Shown here: in pieces, positions 1-10,956 of the stretch
Numbering within the stretch: position 1 is the stretch's first letter
Layout of the letters: each line of letters starts with the position of its first letter
Origin: Phanerodontia chrysosporium
Lineage: Eukaryota; Basidiomycota; Agaricomycetes; Polyporales; Phanerochaetaceae
Assembly (NCBI GenBank): GCA_001910725.1
Contig: MJGA01000002.1
Span: 744,001 to 808,000, forward strand
Reading direction: 5' to 3'
DNA length: 64,000 bases
The notes under the pieces: model-generated
The model's input: only the letters and a program-made list of their open reading frames with translations
Told to the model about the DNA's origin: nothing
Database searches by the model: none
Translations under genes and position numbers: made by a program

Positions 1-341
1 GTCAGAATTTCGAGCGGCAAAGATCGGGTACGAGGAGCAATGACCTTTGGTCGTTGGCGGGCCTGTCTCCGTCAACGGCGGCGACGTCGGAGAAGTCTTG
101 AAGGTCGGCTGGGCGAGTGGGGAACCAAACAGAGCCAAGCGTGTAGTGGCTGGGCGCCAAATTGTGGTACTGTACAGTCGCACCAGCCACAATCCCGATT
201 TGGCACGTGGGTGCGCTGTTCCACGAGCCCACCGGCACCGACGACGACAAGACCTCAAGACTCGCTCACCGCCGCAAAATCTGTAAGAACGAGGCTCTAT
301 TGACGCAGACTGTCTTACTGAACTCATTTTGTAGAGTCAAG

Positions 342-921
342 ATGGGTCGCATGCACGCTCCCGGAAAGGGCATTTGTACGTTCAGGACCAGACTTTGTAA
401 AGTAGCAAGGTGGTTCTCATACTTCGTCCTCGTTTAGCGTCCTCCGCCCTCCCCTACCGCCGCACTCCTCCTTCGTGGCTCAAGACCACCCCCGAGGACG
501 TTGTTGAGCACATCTGCAAGCTCGCCCGCAAGGGTTTGACGCCCTCGCAGATCGGTGTTACCCTTCGTGACTCGCACGGCATTCCCCAGGTCCGCTTCGT
601 CACTGGTAACAAGATCCTCCGTATCTTGAAGACCCACGGTGCGTCCCAAAACCCCCATGTATCTAACTTGATAGGTTCTCAATGGTAAACCGCCCTTCAG
701 GTCTCGCCCCCCAGATACCTGAGGATCTTTGGCACCTTGTCAAGAAGGCTGTCGCCGTCCGCAAGCACCTGGAGTCCAACCGCAAGGACAAGGACTCCAA
801 GTTCCGCCTCATTCTCATCGAGTCCCGTATCCACCGTCTTGCCCGCTACTACAAGACAAGGCAGCAGATCCCCCCTACCTTCAAGTACGACTCTGCCACC
901 GCCTCCACTCTCATTGCATGA
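342..921 (+). CDS. RPS13: 40S ribosomal protein S13 (uS15)
   Basis: Small-subunit ribosomal protein of the uS15 family, which acts in cytoplasmic ribosomes. Three exons (342-375, 438-638, 701-921) with GTACGT and GTGCGT donors join in frame to a 151-residue protein, the usual eukaryotic S13 length. The N-terminus [12 protein letters not shown], the central [10 protein letters not shown], and the C-terminal block [16 protein letters not shown] followed by a [13 protein letters not shown] tail are diagnostic. A probable 5' UTR intron (282-334, GTAAGA...TTGTAG, branch TTACTGAAC) ends eight bases before the ATG, as is common in fungal ribosomal protein genes. The identification is from direct reading of family-conserved blocks; I have little doubt about it. 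Confidence 0.97.
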
Positions 922-2564
922 GCGTGTGGCATAGCAGTCCGGTGCGGCGGTCCGCCAGTACACGAGTCCTGGCGGTTTGAGCGTTTGTCATATGTTATCG
1001 CGTCTTTTCTTTCATGCTTGTTGTCGCAATGCAAAATAGGTGTATGCTATCCAGGATGCAGACACAATGGTTCTTGCGTGATACCTATCAGCTTCTGCTG
1101 TTGTGTGCTGTGAATTCGTGGTCCTTCATGGACCCGGATTACGGATAGCATCCGTGTTCGAGTGAGTCCTTACTGCCCTTTCTCATTGCAAGTCTTGCTG
1201 ATAATAGCGTTTACAGTGCGCCCATACGACGGTGGTTGCATGAAGTTCGACTCTGCCCCTCGTTTCTTATAGCTTTCTGCTTCCTATACGGTAAGGTTCG
1301 GTGTTTTTGTTCTGTTGCCCTCTCAGGGATGCAGGCTACTGGCCATGGCTTGCGGGCGTCCCAAGTAGTCGCATAATCGCGTCTTGGACGTGCTTAACGA
1401 CTCTCACGGTGCAGCCTTCGACTAGCGAGTACGACGAGGACTCTATTAGCCTGACGCCATCCTATCCGCTCGTGCAGCCACGTCGTGGACTCCACACCGC
1501 CTCATCAAAGTCGCTAGTAGTTTTCAGTGCTAACAAGTCGAGTACTTCAACTAATACACCTATCATCAATGACAGTGCATTGTCATGCCTCACCATGCGC
1601 TATCGCCAATGGGTTGTGTCCCCGTACGACGCTTGCTCTGACTTGCGCTCCTCCTGCAGGGGCGAGCTAGTGCATCTCACCTAGGCCTTGTGAGAAAGCC
1701 TCACTGTGTGTCACTCATCCGGGGCGGGTGCTTGTATGGCACGTGCTGAACCGTGTCTCATCATTCGTCCCATAATGAGGCGACGCAGGCTGGGGATGAC
1801 ATTGTCCTCTTCAGTCTCAGTGATTTCGCTATCTTTAATTGGATGATATATAGTCTGTTTCCCGTCAGGCCACCATGAGGTAGTCATCGAGGAATCCTCG
1901 TGCATACAGTAAGGAGCGTATGCTTGATATTGAATGTGGCCGCGTTCGACATGATATGCAATACACAAGCCCCTGCCTCACTTCAGCTTCCCAAGTGTGG
2001 TTTCAACTGCGATTATGGGTGCACGGGGTCTCGATCATGGAATTCTGAGGATCGAACTTCTGACCCCGAATACTTTGCTGACGGACCATCACAACAGAGA
2101 CTGGTCGACGACGCTATTTTCTTGGACTATGAAGGGCGTTGTACCTACTATGATGCCCTCGGTCCTAGAATTGTGTTGCTCTGACTCTCTCCGCGGAGGT
2201 AGGTTCCGTAGTTGATACTTCGAGTGGCGCGAAAGGCTGAGCACTTCCACAGAGACATTTATTGCTATGTCCATCGTTACAGCCCTGTACACCTGTCATG
2301 TCGAATTCTATGCACAGACGAGGCGAAAAACGCGTTGGCCACACAAGGGTTGCGCGGTACTTGACGACAGCCGCTCAAGGATGGTGCTGTGGCCGCTTCT
2401 ATATACTCTGGTGAGTACACGTTTCCGGCTATTTGCGAGGTGCAATGAGACTGCGGAAACGCGGCGGAGTTACATGACAAAGAGCCCATTGTCCTAGGAC
2501 AAGGCGTGCCCAACGTATAGGGTTCTTTGCACGCGGCTACTTAACGTCTTTTGCATCCTGGCCG
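922..2564. other. Intergenic, no supported gene
   Basis: About 1.6 kb between RPS13 and the zinc-finger gene. An open frame at 1301-1684 (+) has no family resemblance, no convincing splice context and biased composition, so it is not called. The first few hundred bases should hold the RPS13 3' UTR, and the end the promoter of the next gene. No repeats or RNA genes seen. Confidence 0.5.
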
Positions 2565-3759
2565 ATGGCATCCCAACCGACCATCATACCCAGCCCCCGT
2601 GATCCTTATGGCCCACAGACGTTATACCAGACGGCAGTACGAGGATACATTGAACTTGGACGTCATACAGCCGCGTCTAGAGGTGCGGCCGTAATCGCTC
2701 ACGTCAAATCGGATTATCATGCTTATGCGGGGCATTCCAGACAGAAGACAGCGCAGCGGCATGTCCGGTGTGCGACGACATCCATGCGAACGGCTACCTA
2801 CTGCTGGAGCATATTCAAGGCCATAGATCCATGCTGAGGGTCGAGGAGTGCGTGACCGAAATAATTTAAGCGTCGTTTGCCACTGATCCAGCGTTCTTAG
2901 TGGCCAGTTCCGCTGTGCATTCTACCAGCATGGCTGCGAAACAGTCATGAAACAATGGACCAACCTGAAGACTCATCTGAACAGACACCTCGGTATCAGA
3001 CCGCATCGATGCCCTGACAAGCTTCTAGTCATTCCGGAGGACGCAGTCGATGGGGAACATAATGCGGTGCAGGTCAATTGCCACTATCGGACCGCTGACC
3101 AGGCTAGCCTGACGAAACATCGCCGAGACGTGCATCAAGTAATTCCTCGACCACGGGCAGCCAAAGGAGCAGCCACGTCTTCCCGATGTCGCTCCTCTTC
3201 GGTGGCCCTGAGTGTTCAATCACGCCAGTCCTCCGTACAGCCCTATAGCTATGGGGCTGCGCTCCCAGTCGCCTCTAGCCTTGCAGATCACAGTAGGCCA
3301 CCAGACGCGCTGTCCACGTCGTCGGCATCTGCTGCAGACTTCGCTCGACCTAGGAAACCTGTGTGCGCAACTCCCAGCGGTTCGGATAATCGACTGAAGC
3401 CTATGCCGTCTAGCGGAAGCCAAAAGCAGAGCCTGCCGCCACTTCGCCAGCTCTTCCCCAACCTCGGAGTCACATGGCAGTCAGATGCTGCTAGATCACT
3501 GGCACCTCCGTTGGCTAATTTACCTATACCTTTGACGACTGCCAGCCATGCGCCTCAGTGGCCCCGTCACTATTACGCCTACGACCAACCGCCGATCCAG
3601 TCTCAACAGCCATACACTCGCCCCCACAGACTCCAACGCACCCATTCGAAGCCGGCCCTAAGTGACTGTCAACCGATATTGAACGACAACTATACTTCGA
3701 CGGACAACGACGAAGTTGTTCCTAGCCGGCCTGTTAACTGGGTTTACGGGTTCGACTAG
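2565..3759 (+). CDS. C2H2 zinc-finger protein, probable transcription factor
   Basis: Three exons. Intron 1 is 2637-2680 (44 nt, GTACGA...CTAG) and intron 2 is 2848-2900 (53 nt, GTGCGT...TTAG); both are needed to keep the frame. The joined protein (about 365 aa) has a first finger CPVC-x12-H-x3-H in exon 2, a second with unusual Cys spacing (C-x6-C-x12-H-x3-H) in exon 3, and a third degenerate finger ending TKHRRDVH. The last motif resembles the final finger of many agaricomycete C2H2 proteins. The remaining ~200 residues are Ser/Pro-rich and low in structure. Nuclear DNA binding is inferred from the fingers only; no target is suggested. Exon 1 is the least certain part, because its short N-terminus has no domain to confirm it. 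Confidence 0.75.
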
Positions 3760-4575
3760 GGCGTCGACCTTCTTCTAGCCTATAGTGTTTTCTGCGCAAT
3801 GTAGCTTCGATGCTGAACAGAGGTTTCTTGATAGCCGCAGGTGTATTTATAGCGGCGCGACAGTGACTCTTACCTATGTGACATGGTCAACATTACCACT
3901 CTGGCAATAAGATGGAAAGCCATAAATAGTCACATGCCACCGTCTGAGCAGTGGGTAATGAGGTTTTGGTACGTAGACATCAGCTACTACAGAGCCATCA
4001 TCCTTGCTTGGAGCACGGAGAAACGCCGTTCACTTACCGTCCTAAGGTTTCAGTGATGAGCGTGAAGACCCGTTCGCTCGTGCAGGTGTGCTCGAGATCC
4101 TATGGCCCTTGGTTATGGGGAGGCTGCCGGCTTCTTCACCAAAGCTGGCTCCGGCACAGGCACGACGTCGCTGCAACAAGGAGGTTGCTGCGGCTGTGGC
4201 CGAGGATGGCGAGCTAGAGCTCATACACATGCCGTGCTTTGGTCACGCGGATAGCAGGAGCCGGACAGCCTCGGCCTTTGGGGTGGCATTCGCTGGTAGT
4301 ATGATTTTTTGTAACGTACACTGTTAGGACAGGAAGGTGAGTTAAGGATTACAGCGGAAGATATTACACGTAGTCGTTGACATGCGGTGATGGTACAGTC
4401 CATATTGCATAGTAAAGGAATGAACGGATGTCCATGGCGGCCCACATAGCGATACACACTAACGGTCAACATCCCGGAACATTTGAAAATCATGACTCCA
4501 CATCGTGATCAAGGGGCATGTTCATAATTCAAAATCGTTTTCGGAAGCCTACACAACTTGAGTGAGCTGGCATAA
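3760..4575. other. Intergenic, convergent 3' regions
   Basis: Lies between the convergent C2H2 and caspase 1 genes. Small ORFs on both strands (for example 4088-4327 plus) have no family features and no splice partners. Nothing else seen. Confidence 0.45.
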
Positions 4576-6236
4576 TTACGCAGAGCAGGCACGTACGGTT
4601 GGAGACAGTGAGCCAAACTGATGACATTGGAGAGCCTTAGCCTTCGCCAGCGCCTTTTTGCTGCGGCCTTTCGGATTGTTCGACAGCGCAGCGATTCTGA
4701 GCTGCGTGGTCTTCACCCTGCGAATGCGTGGTCAGAAACATATCATAAGCCGGCAATATTTAGAAGTCTTACTGCAGATCCTCCATGAGCTTGCGGACCT
4801 TTGGCCTCTGTCCATTGAACCCGCGTAAGGTATCCACTAACACCTGGCGCGGAGATATATCGTCAGGGATATCCAAGTAACACGGGCTTCAGACAACATA
4901 CAGAAAGCATGGTGTGCTCTTTCCCCCAAGCCCGTTGGGAGTCCATTGCAGATGAGATAGACAGCTAATCGAGCTTAGCGTCAGCAAGAGCAGGTAATTG
5001 GGCAGTGACAGCACGCACGACGTTGGGCACTGGGCGACGAGGCATCTCTAGCTGTACGGGTGACGCGCATTGGAGCTGCTCCTCAGCAGTGCTAGCCTGC
5101 ACCCATGGCACGAAGAGTGAATGGTCGCTGATTGGCGATAGCGTCGGCGGAGTCAAAGTGATAGCAACGTGCTTGCGTCCCTGTCGCTTTGCATTGCAGA
5201 TGAACCTGCCATACGCGCGGATGGCGGCCCATTGAGCTGCATAACGGGTGCGTGCCTTAACTTCCAACAATACAGACGACATCTTGGCTGGCGAGCGGAG
5301 CGAGCTTGTGTGCGACTGCGCAATAACCCCGTCGATGACATATGCGGACCGCGAGCGGGTATGTGAGCGGCATCGGACATGCTGCCAGGTCCAGTAGTAG
5401 TCCAAGTCCAACATTGTGCCCGAATGACAAGTATCGAAGATGGCCTAGACAAACAGGTTATTCGGAAGTTCTGGTAAGCTAAATGGGAATACTCACGACT
5501 AGTTGGGCTCCTGCCGGCAACCTGTCGACCAATCTCTCCCTCAAATACTGCATAGGTATCGTGAGCACGTGTAGCTGCGCCTCTTGAGGATGTACTTACA
5601 TTATCTGTGATGATTCCCTTGAGCTTGCTCCGGTCTGGATGACTTTCCTCCAAAGCGCACGGGTCCAAGGGGTTCTGATCTGCGTCGAGGGGGGCACCGT
5701 AAGAGGGATCGACAAGGAGGACTGTCTCTACATGAGAAAAGAACAAAGTCGAGTGCACGATGATACTTGCCTTCGTCCATGTTGTCGTCTTCGGTGCCTG
5801 TGCGACTGACTATCTGATAGCCGTGTCCAGCGACTGGTAGTAGGTGGTCAGCATCCTTCCTCGGCAAACCGGCGCGTAGTGCGCACTCACAGAAGAAGAC
5901 GCGACGATCGCCAGGTTTTACGTCCGCCATAAAGTCTTCAATTGCTGTTTCCTGCAAGAAAGCCGTCAGAGGAGCTCCCCATCCACAGCAGACGCGACGC
6001 ACTATCTTTGCCCGAGCCTCCGTGGGGCGAAGGGACTGCTCTCCAGGAGCGTCCGTGAGAACAGTGACGTTCTTCTCAAGATAGCCCTCATGGCTGACCA
6101 GGAACTCCTTCAGGAGAACAACATCTCTGTGAGGCGTAGAGAGGTGCCCCACGGTCGCGTCGTATTCCAAGCCAATGAGAAGAGCCTTGTCTCTGGCGCG
6201 GTCGCGGTCGCAGGTGGTGGTGGGAATGAAGCACAT
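4576..6236 (-). CDS. Caspase-like (metacaspase-type, peptidase C14) protein, paralogue 1
   Basis: Nine exons: 6236-6003, 5951-5891, 5833-5771, 5727-5600, 5547-5497, 5444-5019, 4964-4902, 4843-4773 and 4717-4576. They join without any frameshift to about 412 residues. The caspase fold is visible as KALLIGLEYD near residue 30, the catalytic His in AGHGYQ (H102) and the catalytic Cys in IFDTCHSG (C185), then an SISSAMDSQ strand and a basic C-terminal tail. Intron 3 (5770-5728) uses a GC donor (GCAAGT), supported by the same choice in paralogue 2. Family members are Cys proteases with Arg/Lys specificity linked to stress and cell death; function here is inferred. It is in tandem with paralogue 2. 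The start was chosen because paralogue 2 begins at the equivalent residue. Confidence 0.88.
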
Positions 6237-6270
6237 GGGCTGGACGGCAGGGCGGTCCCGCAAAACAGAC

Positions 6271-6284
6271 CGAAATATATATGT
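6271..6284 (-). promoter_or_regulatory. TATA-like element of caspase paralogue 1
   Basis: An AT-rich CATATATATTTC-type stretch on the minus strand, 35-48 bases upstream of the chosen ATG. Paralogues 2 and 3 have TATA-like elements at similar short distances. Confidence 0.4.
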
Positions 6285-7020
6285 TGTACAGGCACATCGC
6301 ATTGGTCGCGACCGCGCCTCACTGATTGAGGCCAAGCGTGGTCAAGCATACTTTGGGGGAGGGGGCAGTGCCGGGGCGAACACGGCCGTGCGGAGCCGCG
6401 CGCGTCGACACCCTGTAACAGGCGGGTGGTGGCGCGAGTCTCGGTTCCGGCGACCTGTGCAGTGCGCTAGGATGGCTGGAATGGGTCTCGAGAAGGCTTT
6501 GACGCGCGAAAGGATAGGAGAGGACGCGGCTATGGTCGCGCAAATGGTAGCACGCGAGACAGGCAGTGAGGAGGGCTGATTTCCGCGTGCTAAGCAAGTA
6601 CTATGGCGGGTGGAAATGTTCTGACGGTGGTGTGCAGCCAGCGTGGGCGTCCGTGAAAGCTGTGCGTCGTATTCCGGCGCCTCGCTCCGCGACAGGTCAG
6701 CCTGGAACTAGCGCGGATTTCGTTCGCTTTGCCGTCGTGGAGAGATATAACCACAACGCGATAGTGATGAAGTCGGCATCGGAATATGTGGTGGACCGTG
6801 AAAGTGATGGCGCAGGGTGGGAAGAAGCAGGGGAATCTGAAGCGCGAGGCCTATCTGTGTATATTTGGTCGTACCACTCCTTTTAGTTTGGCAACACTAT
6901 CCCTGGCTATATGCTCGATATATTGACTATTATGCTATGGTCATGTACTATACGGTATTATAGATAACAATAGTGTAAAGGATACAACTTGAATCAACCA
7001 GGACTGACAACGACAAGAGG
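6285..7020. other. Intergenic between tandem caspase genes
   Basis: Upstream region of paralogue 1 and downstream region of paralogue 2. Open frames at 6175-6579 and 6566-6886 (+) lack any recognisable domain. Nothing further supported. Confidence 0.4.
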
Positions 7021-8936
7021 TCAAACCGCCTGGAACTGACAATGACGTCTATGGGCTAATGCTACAGGTGGTCTAGAGGCCAGTGATACAACGTGTCGCC
7101 TAGTTATTAATGTTACAGGGTAAGGTTGGAAATAAATATCAGGGGCTGAACGGGTCAATAGCAGCGGGGGAAAGGATACCACGTGTGTGGTGTAGTCCGA
7201 TGATTTTGCACAAGGCCAGTGGAAGTAGTCTTGCAGGTCATGTTCAAAGTTCGAACTCGTGTTCAGAGGCCTGTACAATCTGTAAGAAAGATCGTTCGGT
7301 AAAGGTAGTAGCAGACGTACGCATGGAACCAGCGAGCCGAACTGGTGGTGCTGGAGAGCCTTCACCTTCACTAACTGAGAATTGCTACGCAGTCTTTTGC
7401 CTCGGCCAGCCATCACGCTCTGGAAGGCGGCGATCCTGATCGCTTCCGTCTTCGACCTATACGAAGCGAGTGTGACGGTCAGCAGGCTCTTTCAACGGAA
7501 AAGGGTGCGAGAGATACTCACTGAAGCTCTTTCATAAGCTCGCCAACCTTCGGCCTTTCGCTTTTTGCTGCACGCAACATGTCCAGCAAGACCTGTCACG
7601 TCATCTTGTCAGGGAACACCTCCCGCAAGTTATCGCCGAATGGCCTACTGAAAGCATGGTATCCTCTCGTGCCCAAGCCCGCTGAGAGTCCATGGCCGAG
7701 GAGATAGACAACTGCCCCCGGACTACGTGAGTGGAAGGATGGAATAGAATATTACACCGTGCGTACGACATTGGGGACCTCCATGGCAGGCGTCTGTATT
7801 TGAATGGGCGAGGTACATTGCGAGGGCGGCTCTGCAGGGCTGTCATGCATCCACGGCACGAAGGAGTTCCGATTCCTTGGCGAGATAGGAGACCTAGAAG
7901 CACCTGAGCGCGTGTTGCTCCGTTTTCTGCCACCGCACACGTTTCTGTTACAAGCGCGGGCCCTGCTAACAGATAGACGGCGCATATTGGGGCAACGCCA
8001 TGAAGTGGTTCCTACTTGGGTGCCAGAGTCTATCATGAAGCCAGAGCCAGAGCGGGATTTCTGGGGAGGCGTGGAAGGTGCTGCCATGTCCAGTGGTAGT
8101 CGAGGTCGAGCATGGTGCCCGAATGGCAGGTATCAAAGATTGCCTACGCGACAACGTTCGTGAGAGTAGTTCACGAGGGCGGAATACCAATACTCACGAC
8201 AAGATGAGCTCCTGCAGGCAATGTGTCGACTAGTTTTTCCCTCAGGAACTGATGCGGGATTTGGTGAGCCGGGACTTTGTATGCCAGTCTATGGCGAGCT
8301 TACGTTGTCTGTAATAATGCCGTCCAGCTTCTTCCGATCCGGATGTCCTTCTGTAAGGTTACCTGGGTCAAGAGGTCTCTGTTCGGCATCGAGTGGTGCA
8401 CCGTTGGAACTATCCACAAGTATAACTAATGTCAAAATCAGCATGATTTCTGTGATATTGACCATTTCATACTCGCCTTCGTCCAAATTGTCAATCTCTG
8501 TTCCGGTACGGTTGACAATTTGGTACCCATGTCCGGCGACTGCGGAGTGTCTTATCAGGGTTACTGGCAGAAGAGTAATATGACAAAACCACCCACAGAA
8601 AAAGACACGTCGGTCACCCGGTCTCACGTCCTGCATAAATCCCTCCATTGCTGCTTCCTGAAGGGACACTGTTAGGCACATATGCAGGGTTCGTGCGACG
8701 CAACTTACGATGCTGGCCCGAGCTTTTTTGGGCTTTATACGACCATTCTCAGGATCGTCCGTAAGGATGTCGATGTTTGTCTCGACATAACCCTCGTGGT
8801 CGACGAGGAAGTCCTTCAGCAAGGCGACGTCCCTGTGTGGCGTAGAGAGCCTGCCCACGGAAGAGTCGTATTGCAGGCCGATGAGGAGTGCCTTGTCCCT
8901 GGTGCGGTCACGGACGACGGTGGGAGAGCTAACCAT
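7021..8936 (-). CDS. Caspase-like (peptidase C14) protein, paralogue 2, one frameshift
   Basis: Exons 8936-8709, 8657-8597, 8539-8477, 8425-8304, 8248-8198, 8143-7767, 7711-7649, 7592-7522 and 7456 onward. Sizes match paralogue 1 closely (61, 63, 51, 63 and 71 nt exons identical in size), and intron 3 again has a GC donor (GCGAGT). His100 in AGHGYQ and Cys181 in IFDTCHSG are present. Exon 6 is one base short of a multiple of three: the frame changes between the TWQH motif after the catalytic Cys and the FVPW segment. The likely site is the GGGG run at 8063-8066 on the plus strand. One missing base there restores alignment to paralogue 1, so I suspect sequencing error over decay. The C-terminus is uncertain: the frame stays open to 7021, well past where paralogue 1 stops. 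Confidence 0.78.
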
Positions 8937-8962
8937 TGTGAAGACCCGGCTACAGACCACAG

Positions 8963-8974
8963 GCAATATATAGG
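8963..8974 (-). promoter_or_regulatory. TATA-like element of caspase paralogue 2
   Basis: CCTATATATTG on the minus strand, about 30 bases upstream of the paralogue 2 ATG. Position and sequence fit a fungal TATA box; not otherwise tested. Confidence 0.4.
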
Positions 8975-9882
8975 CAGTCGCGGACGCAGAAAGAGCATAA
9001 GATCTGCATCCGCTGCTACATCCTTGGCATTGCCATGCGTCCGTCGAGCCGAGAGGCGGTGTGGGGTCCAGTGGGTGCGGACGCAGCGGCATGCAGCAAC
9101 GGCCTCGTTGCTCTGAAACGATGATGAATCGAGGGAGCGCTGAGAGATTGTTGTTGCATTCCACTGCCGCGTTCAGTGTTGCGGAGACAAGAACAGCAGA
9201 TCGTCTTCGATGCCAGAGGAACGGACGAGTCCGGCACAGTCAAGCGCGGTTAGGCATACTGACCGAGCGCATGTGTAGAAGCAGAATCACCGTTAAGTCA
9301 TGCAGCCTCCGTTATGGCAAGAGGCCGCGGTTGTGAACAATCGATGGAGATGGTTTGAGGTGCTGAAGATCCTTCTGCTGCTGTGCTACTGTGCGACTCG
9401 GACCTTGACTAGAATGTCATTGTCGTAGCGAATGTCTTTGTATTATCAAAGCGCACCTCCGATAATTTCAGTGAACTGACCTGCCGATCAAGGTCGAGCG
9501 TTGTGCGGGCAGAAAAGCCTCTCGCTGTCGCCCCTCCGAACAGCCTCCGCGGCGAGCGTTGTTTAACAGTGTTTGTTCCGAGTCCATCCGCACGGGTCTG
9601 TGCCGTTTCAAACTACCTCGGTGAACTTGAAAACCATAGACCATGTGCTCAATAGGCTTGCTACAGACGGTGCTGTGCACGTTGGCAGATCCACGGAGGT
9701 AAGGTGTAAGGAGCGATAGAGCGCCATGAGTCGTCGGGCAACGTGTCTGCCGATACATGTCGCCTTCACGGACTCATCACTCCCTTGGCGGCCAGAGGCC
9801 GGAATCAGGTAATATATATGCAGAAGCCACCAGTGTTACAGCAAGACTTCCTTAAAGTACAATTATGTGCGTTATAAGCAGG
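8975..9882. other. Intergenic up to the retrotransposon
   Basis: No gene supported. The right part is the left flank of the retrotransposon. Before insertion it joined directly to the sequence now at 20356, downstream of caspase paralogue 3. Confidence 0.4.
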
Positions 9883-9886
9883 GAGG
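9883..9886. repeat. Target-site duplication, left copy (GAGG)
   Basis: Four bases GAGG directly before the left LTR, repeated directly after the right LTR. Ty3-type elements make 4-6 bp duplications. A 4-bp match alone is weak, but the LTR ends are unambiguous. Confidence 0.6.
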
Positions 9887-10721
9887 TGATGCGCTTGCGC
9901 GCGGTTAGGCCGAGAGAAAGGGAGATGGAGGGGAACGGGATAGGCGTCGGCCGAGGGCGCGCGAGCAGTCGGAGTAGAGGTGAGTGCGACTACGGGGACC
10001 GAGGCGGCCGGGTGTACCTAGAATAGAAAAGAATAAGATTGTTAGTAACACTAAACGCGAGCCGCGGTCAGCGGGCAAGTGGGTGATAGAAGGCGAGAAA
10101 GGGGGAGAACAAGACGCGAGGGAGAGGCCGAGGCTCGGTGAGGTCGCTCGCTCAGCTCGGGTGCTCGGGCGGAGTCAAGGATCGCAGGGACGAGTTCGCA
10201 GGCGAGGTCGCGGGTCGCAGATGAGTCGCTGGGCGATGTTCGCAGACACGCTTGTAAGACTTAGGGCGAGAGGGGAACTTGTTCGATTCTGTCTACTACA
10301 GAGGGGATATTTTATACTATTCTACTCAGCCACCCTACGTCAGAACTATACAGTACTATGTTCCTACACTCTCCGACGGCGGTGAAACCGCTTAACGAGG
10401 CCTGCGAGACGTCGGCGACGATACCGCGAGGACGGAGGGAGGCTCGCAGCGGGCAGCGAGGTCTGGTGCGCGGGCGAATACTTAGGCCGAGCAGGCGCTG
10501 CTCGGACGCGGCGTGGGACCCATGTGGCGAGGCGCTCGGCAGGGTTCGGCATCGGGTGCGTGACTCGGGGCGCTGACGTGTTGGTTGCGACGCGTTCGGG
10601 AGGACTCGGGCGAGCATATGGTGCGGTCGTCTTGGCTTCGGCTTTATCGGCTGACGATGCGAGGTGCGAGAGACACGCGTTCTGACGCGTCGGCGGGCGC
10701 AGCGGCGCGCGGGGCGCATCA
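9887..10721 (-). repeat. 3' LTR (835 bp)
   Basis: Starts TGATGC and ends GCATCA on the plus strand. It matches 19521-20355 base for base over all stretches compared, and the ORFs read from the two copies give the same translations. In element orientation this is the 3' LTR. Confidence 0.96.
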
Positions 10722-10732
10722 TTCTCCTCCCA
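10722..10732 (-). promoter_or_regulatory. Polypurine tract next to the 3' LTR
   Basis: On the minus strand TGGGAGGAGAA runs directly into the LTR. This is the expected position and composition of the plus-strand primer of an LTR retrotransposon. Confidence 0.8.
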
Positions 10733-10765
10733 ACCGAAAAGAAGGCCCGTCCTCGGGCCAGCGAA
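10723..10765. repeat. PPT-containing direct repeat, copy 1
   Basis: A 43-nt segment starting TCTCCTCCCAACCGAAAA and ending CCAGCGAA. It recurs at 12768-12811 with three substitutions and one indel. The two copies bracket the antisense gene. Confidence 0.85.
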
Positions 10766-10956
10766 TGGAGCGCGTGAGCGGGGAATGGAGCGAACGGACC
10801 CGCGTACGAGAATGTAGCCTAGACAGGGCCCGGTATCGCTTCTTCGGGTATCGCCGAGTGATCTGCTACGTGGAAGAGGGGCCGAGTGCGCGTGTCCCGT
10901 GGATTAAAGGATGGCGAGGGGGGAACCGGACGCTATTGCAACGCATCTCCCTCGAA

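Noticed and set aside
1301..1684. 127-codon open frame on the plus strand after RPS13
   Set aside because: No domain, no signal peptide, no splice-linked neighbours, and composition like noncoding sequence.
9984..10385. 133-codon frame in both LTRs (also 19618-20019)
   Set aside because: Identical because the LTRs are identical, not because of selection; Arg/Gly-rich composition of GC-rich noncoding DNA, antisense to the element.
10585..10956. Upstream extension of the antisense gene into the LTR
   Set aside because: The frame is open across the LTR edge, but the translation is low-quality and the downstream Met at 10957 starts recognisable protein sequence.
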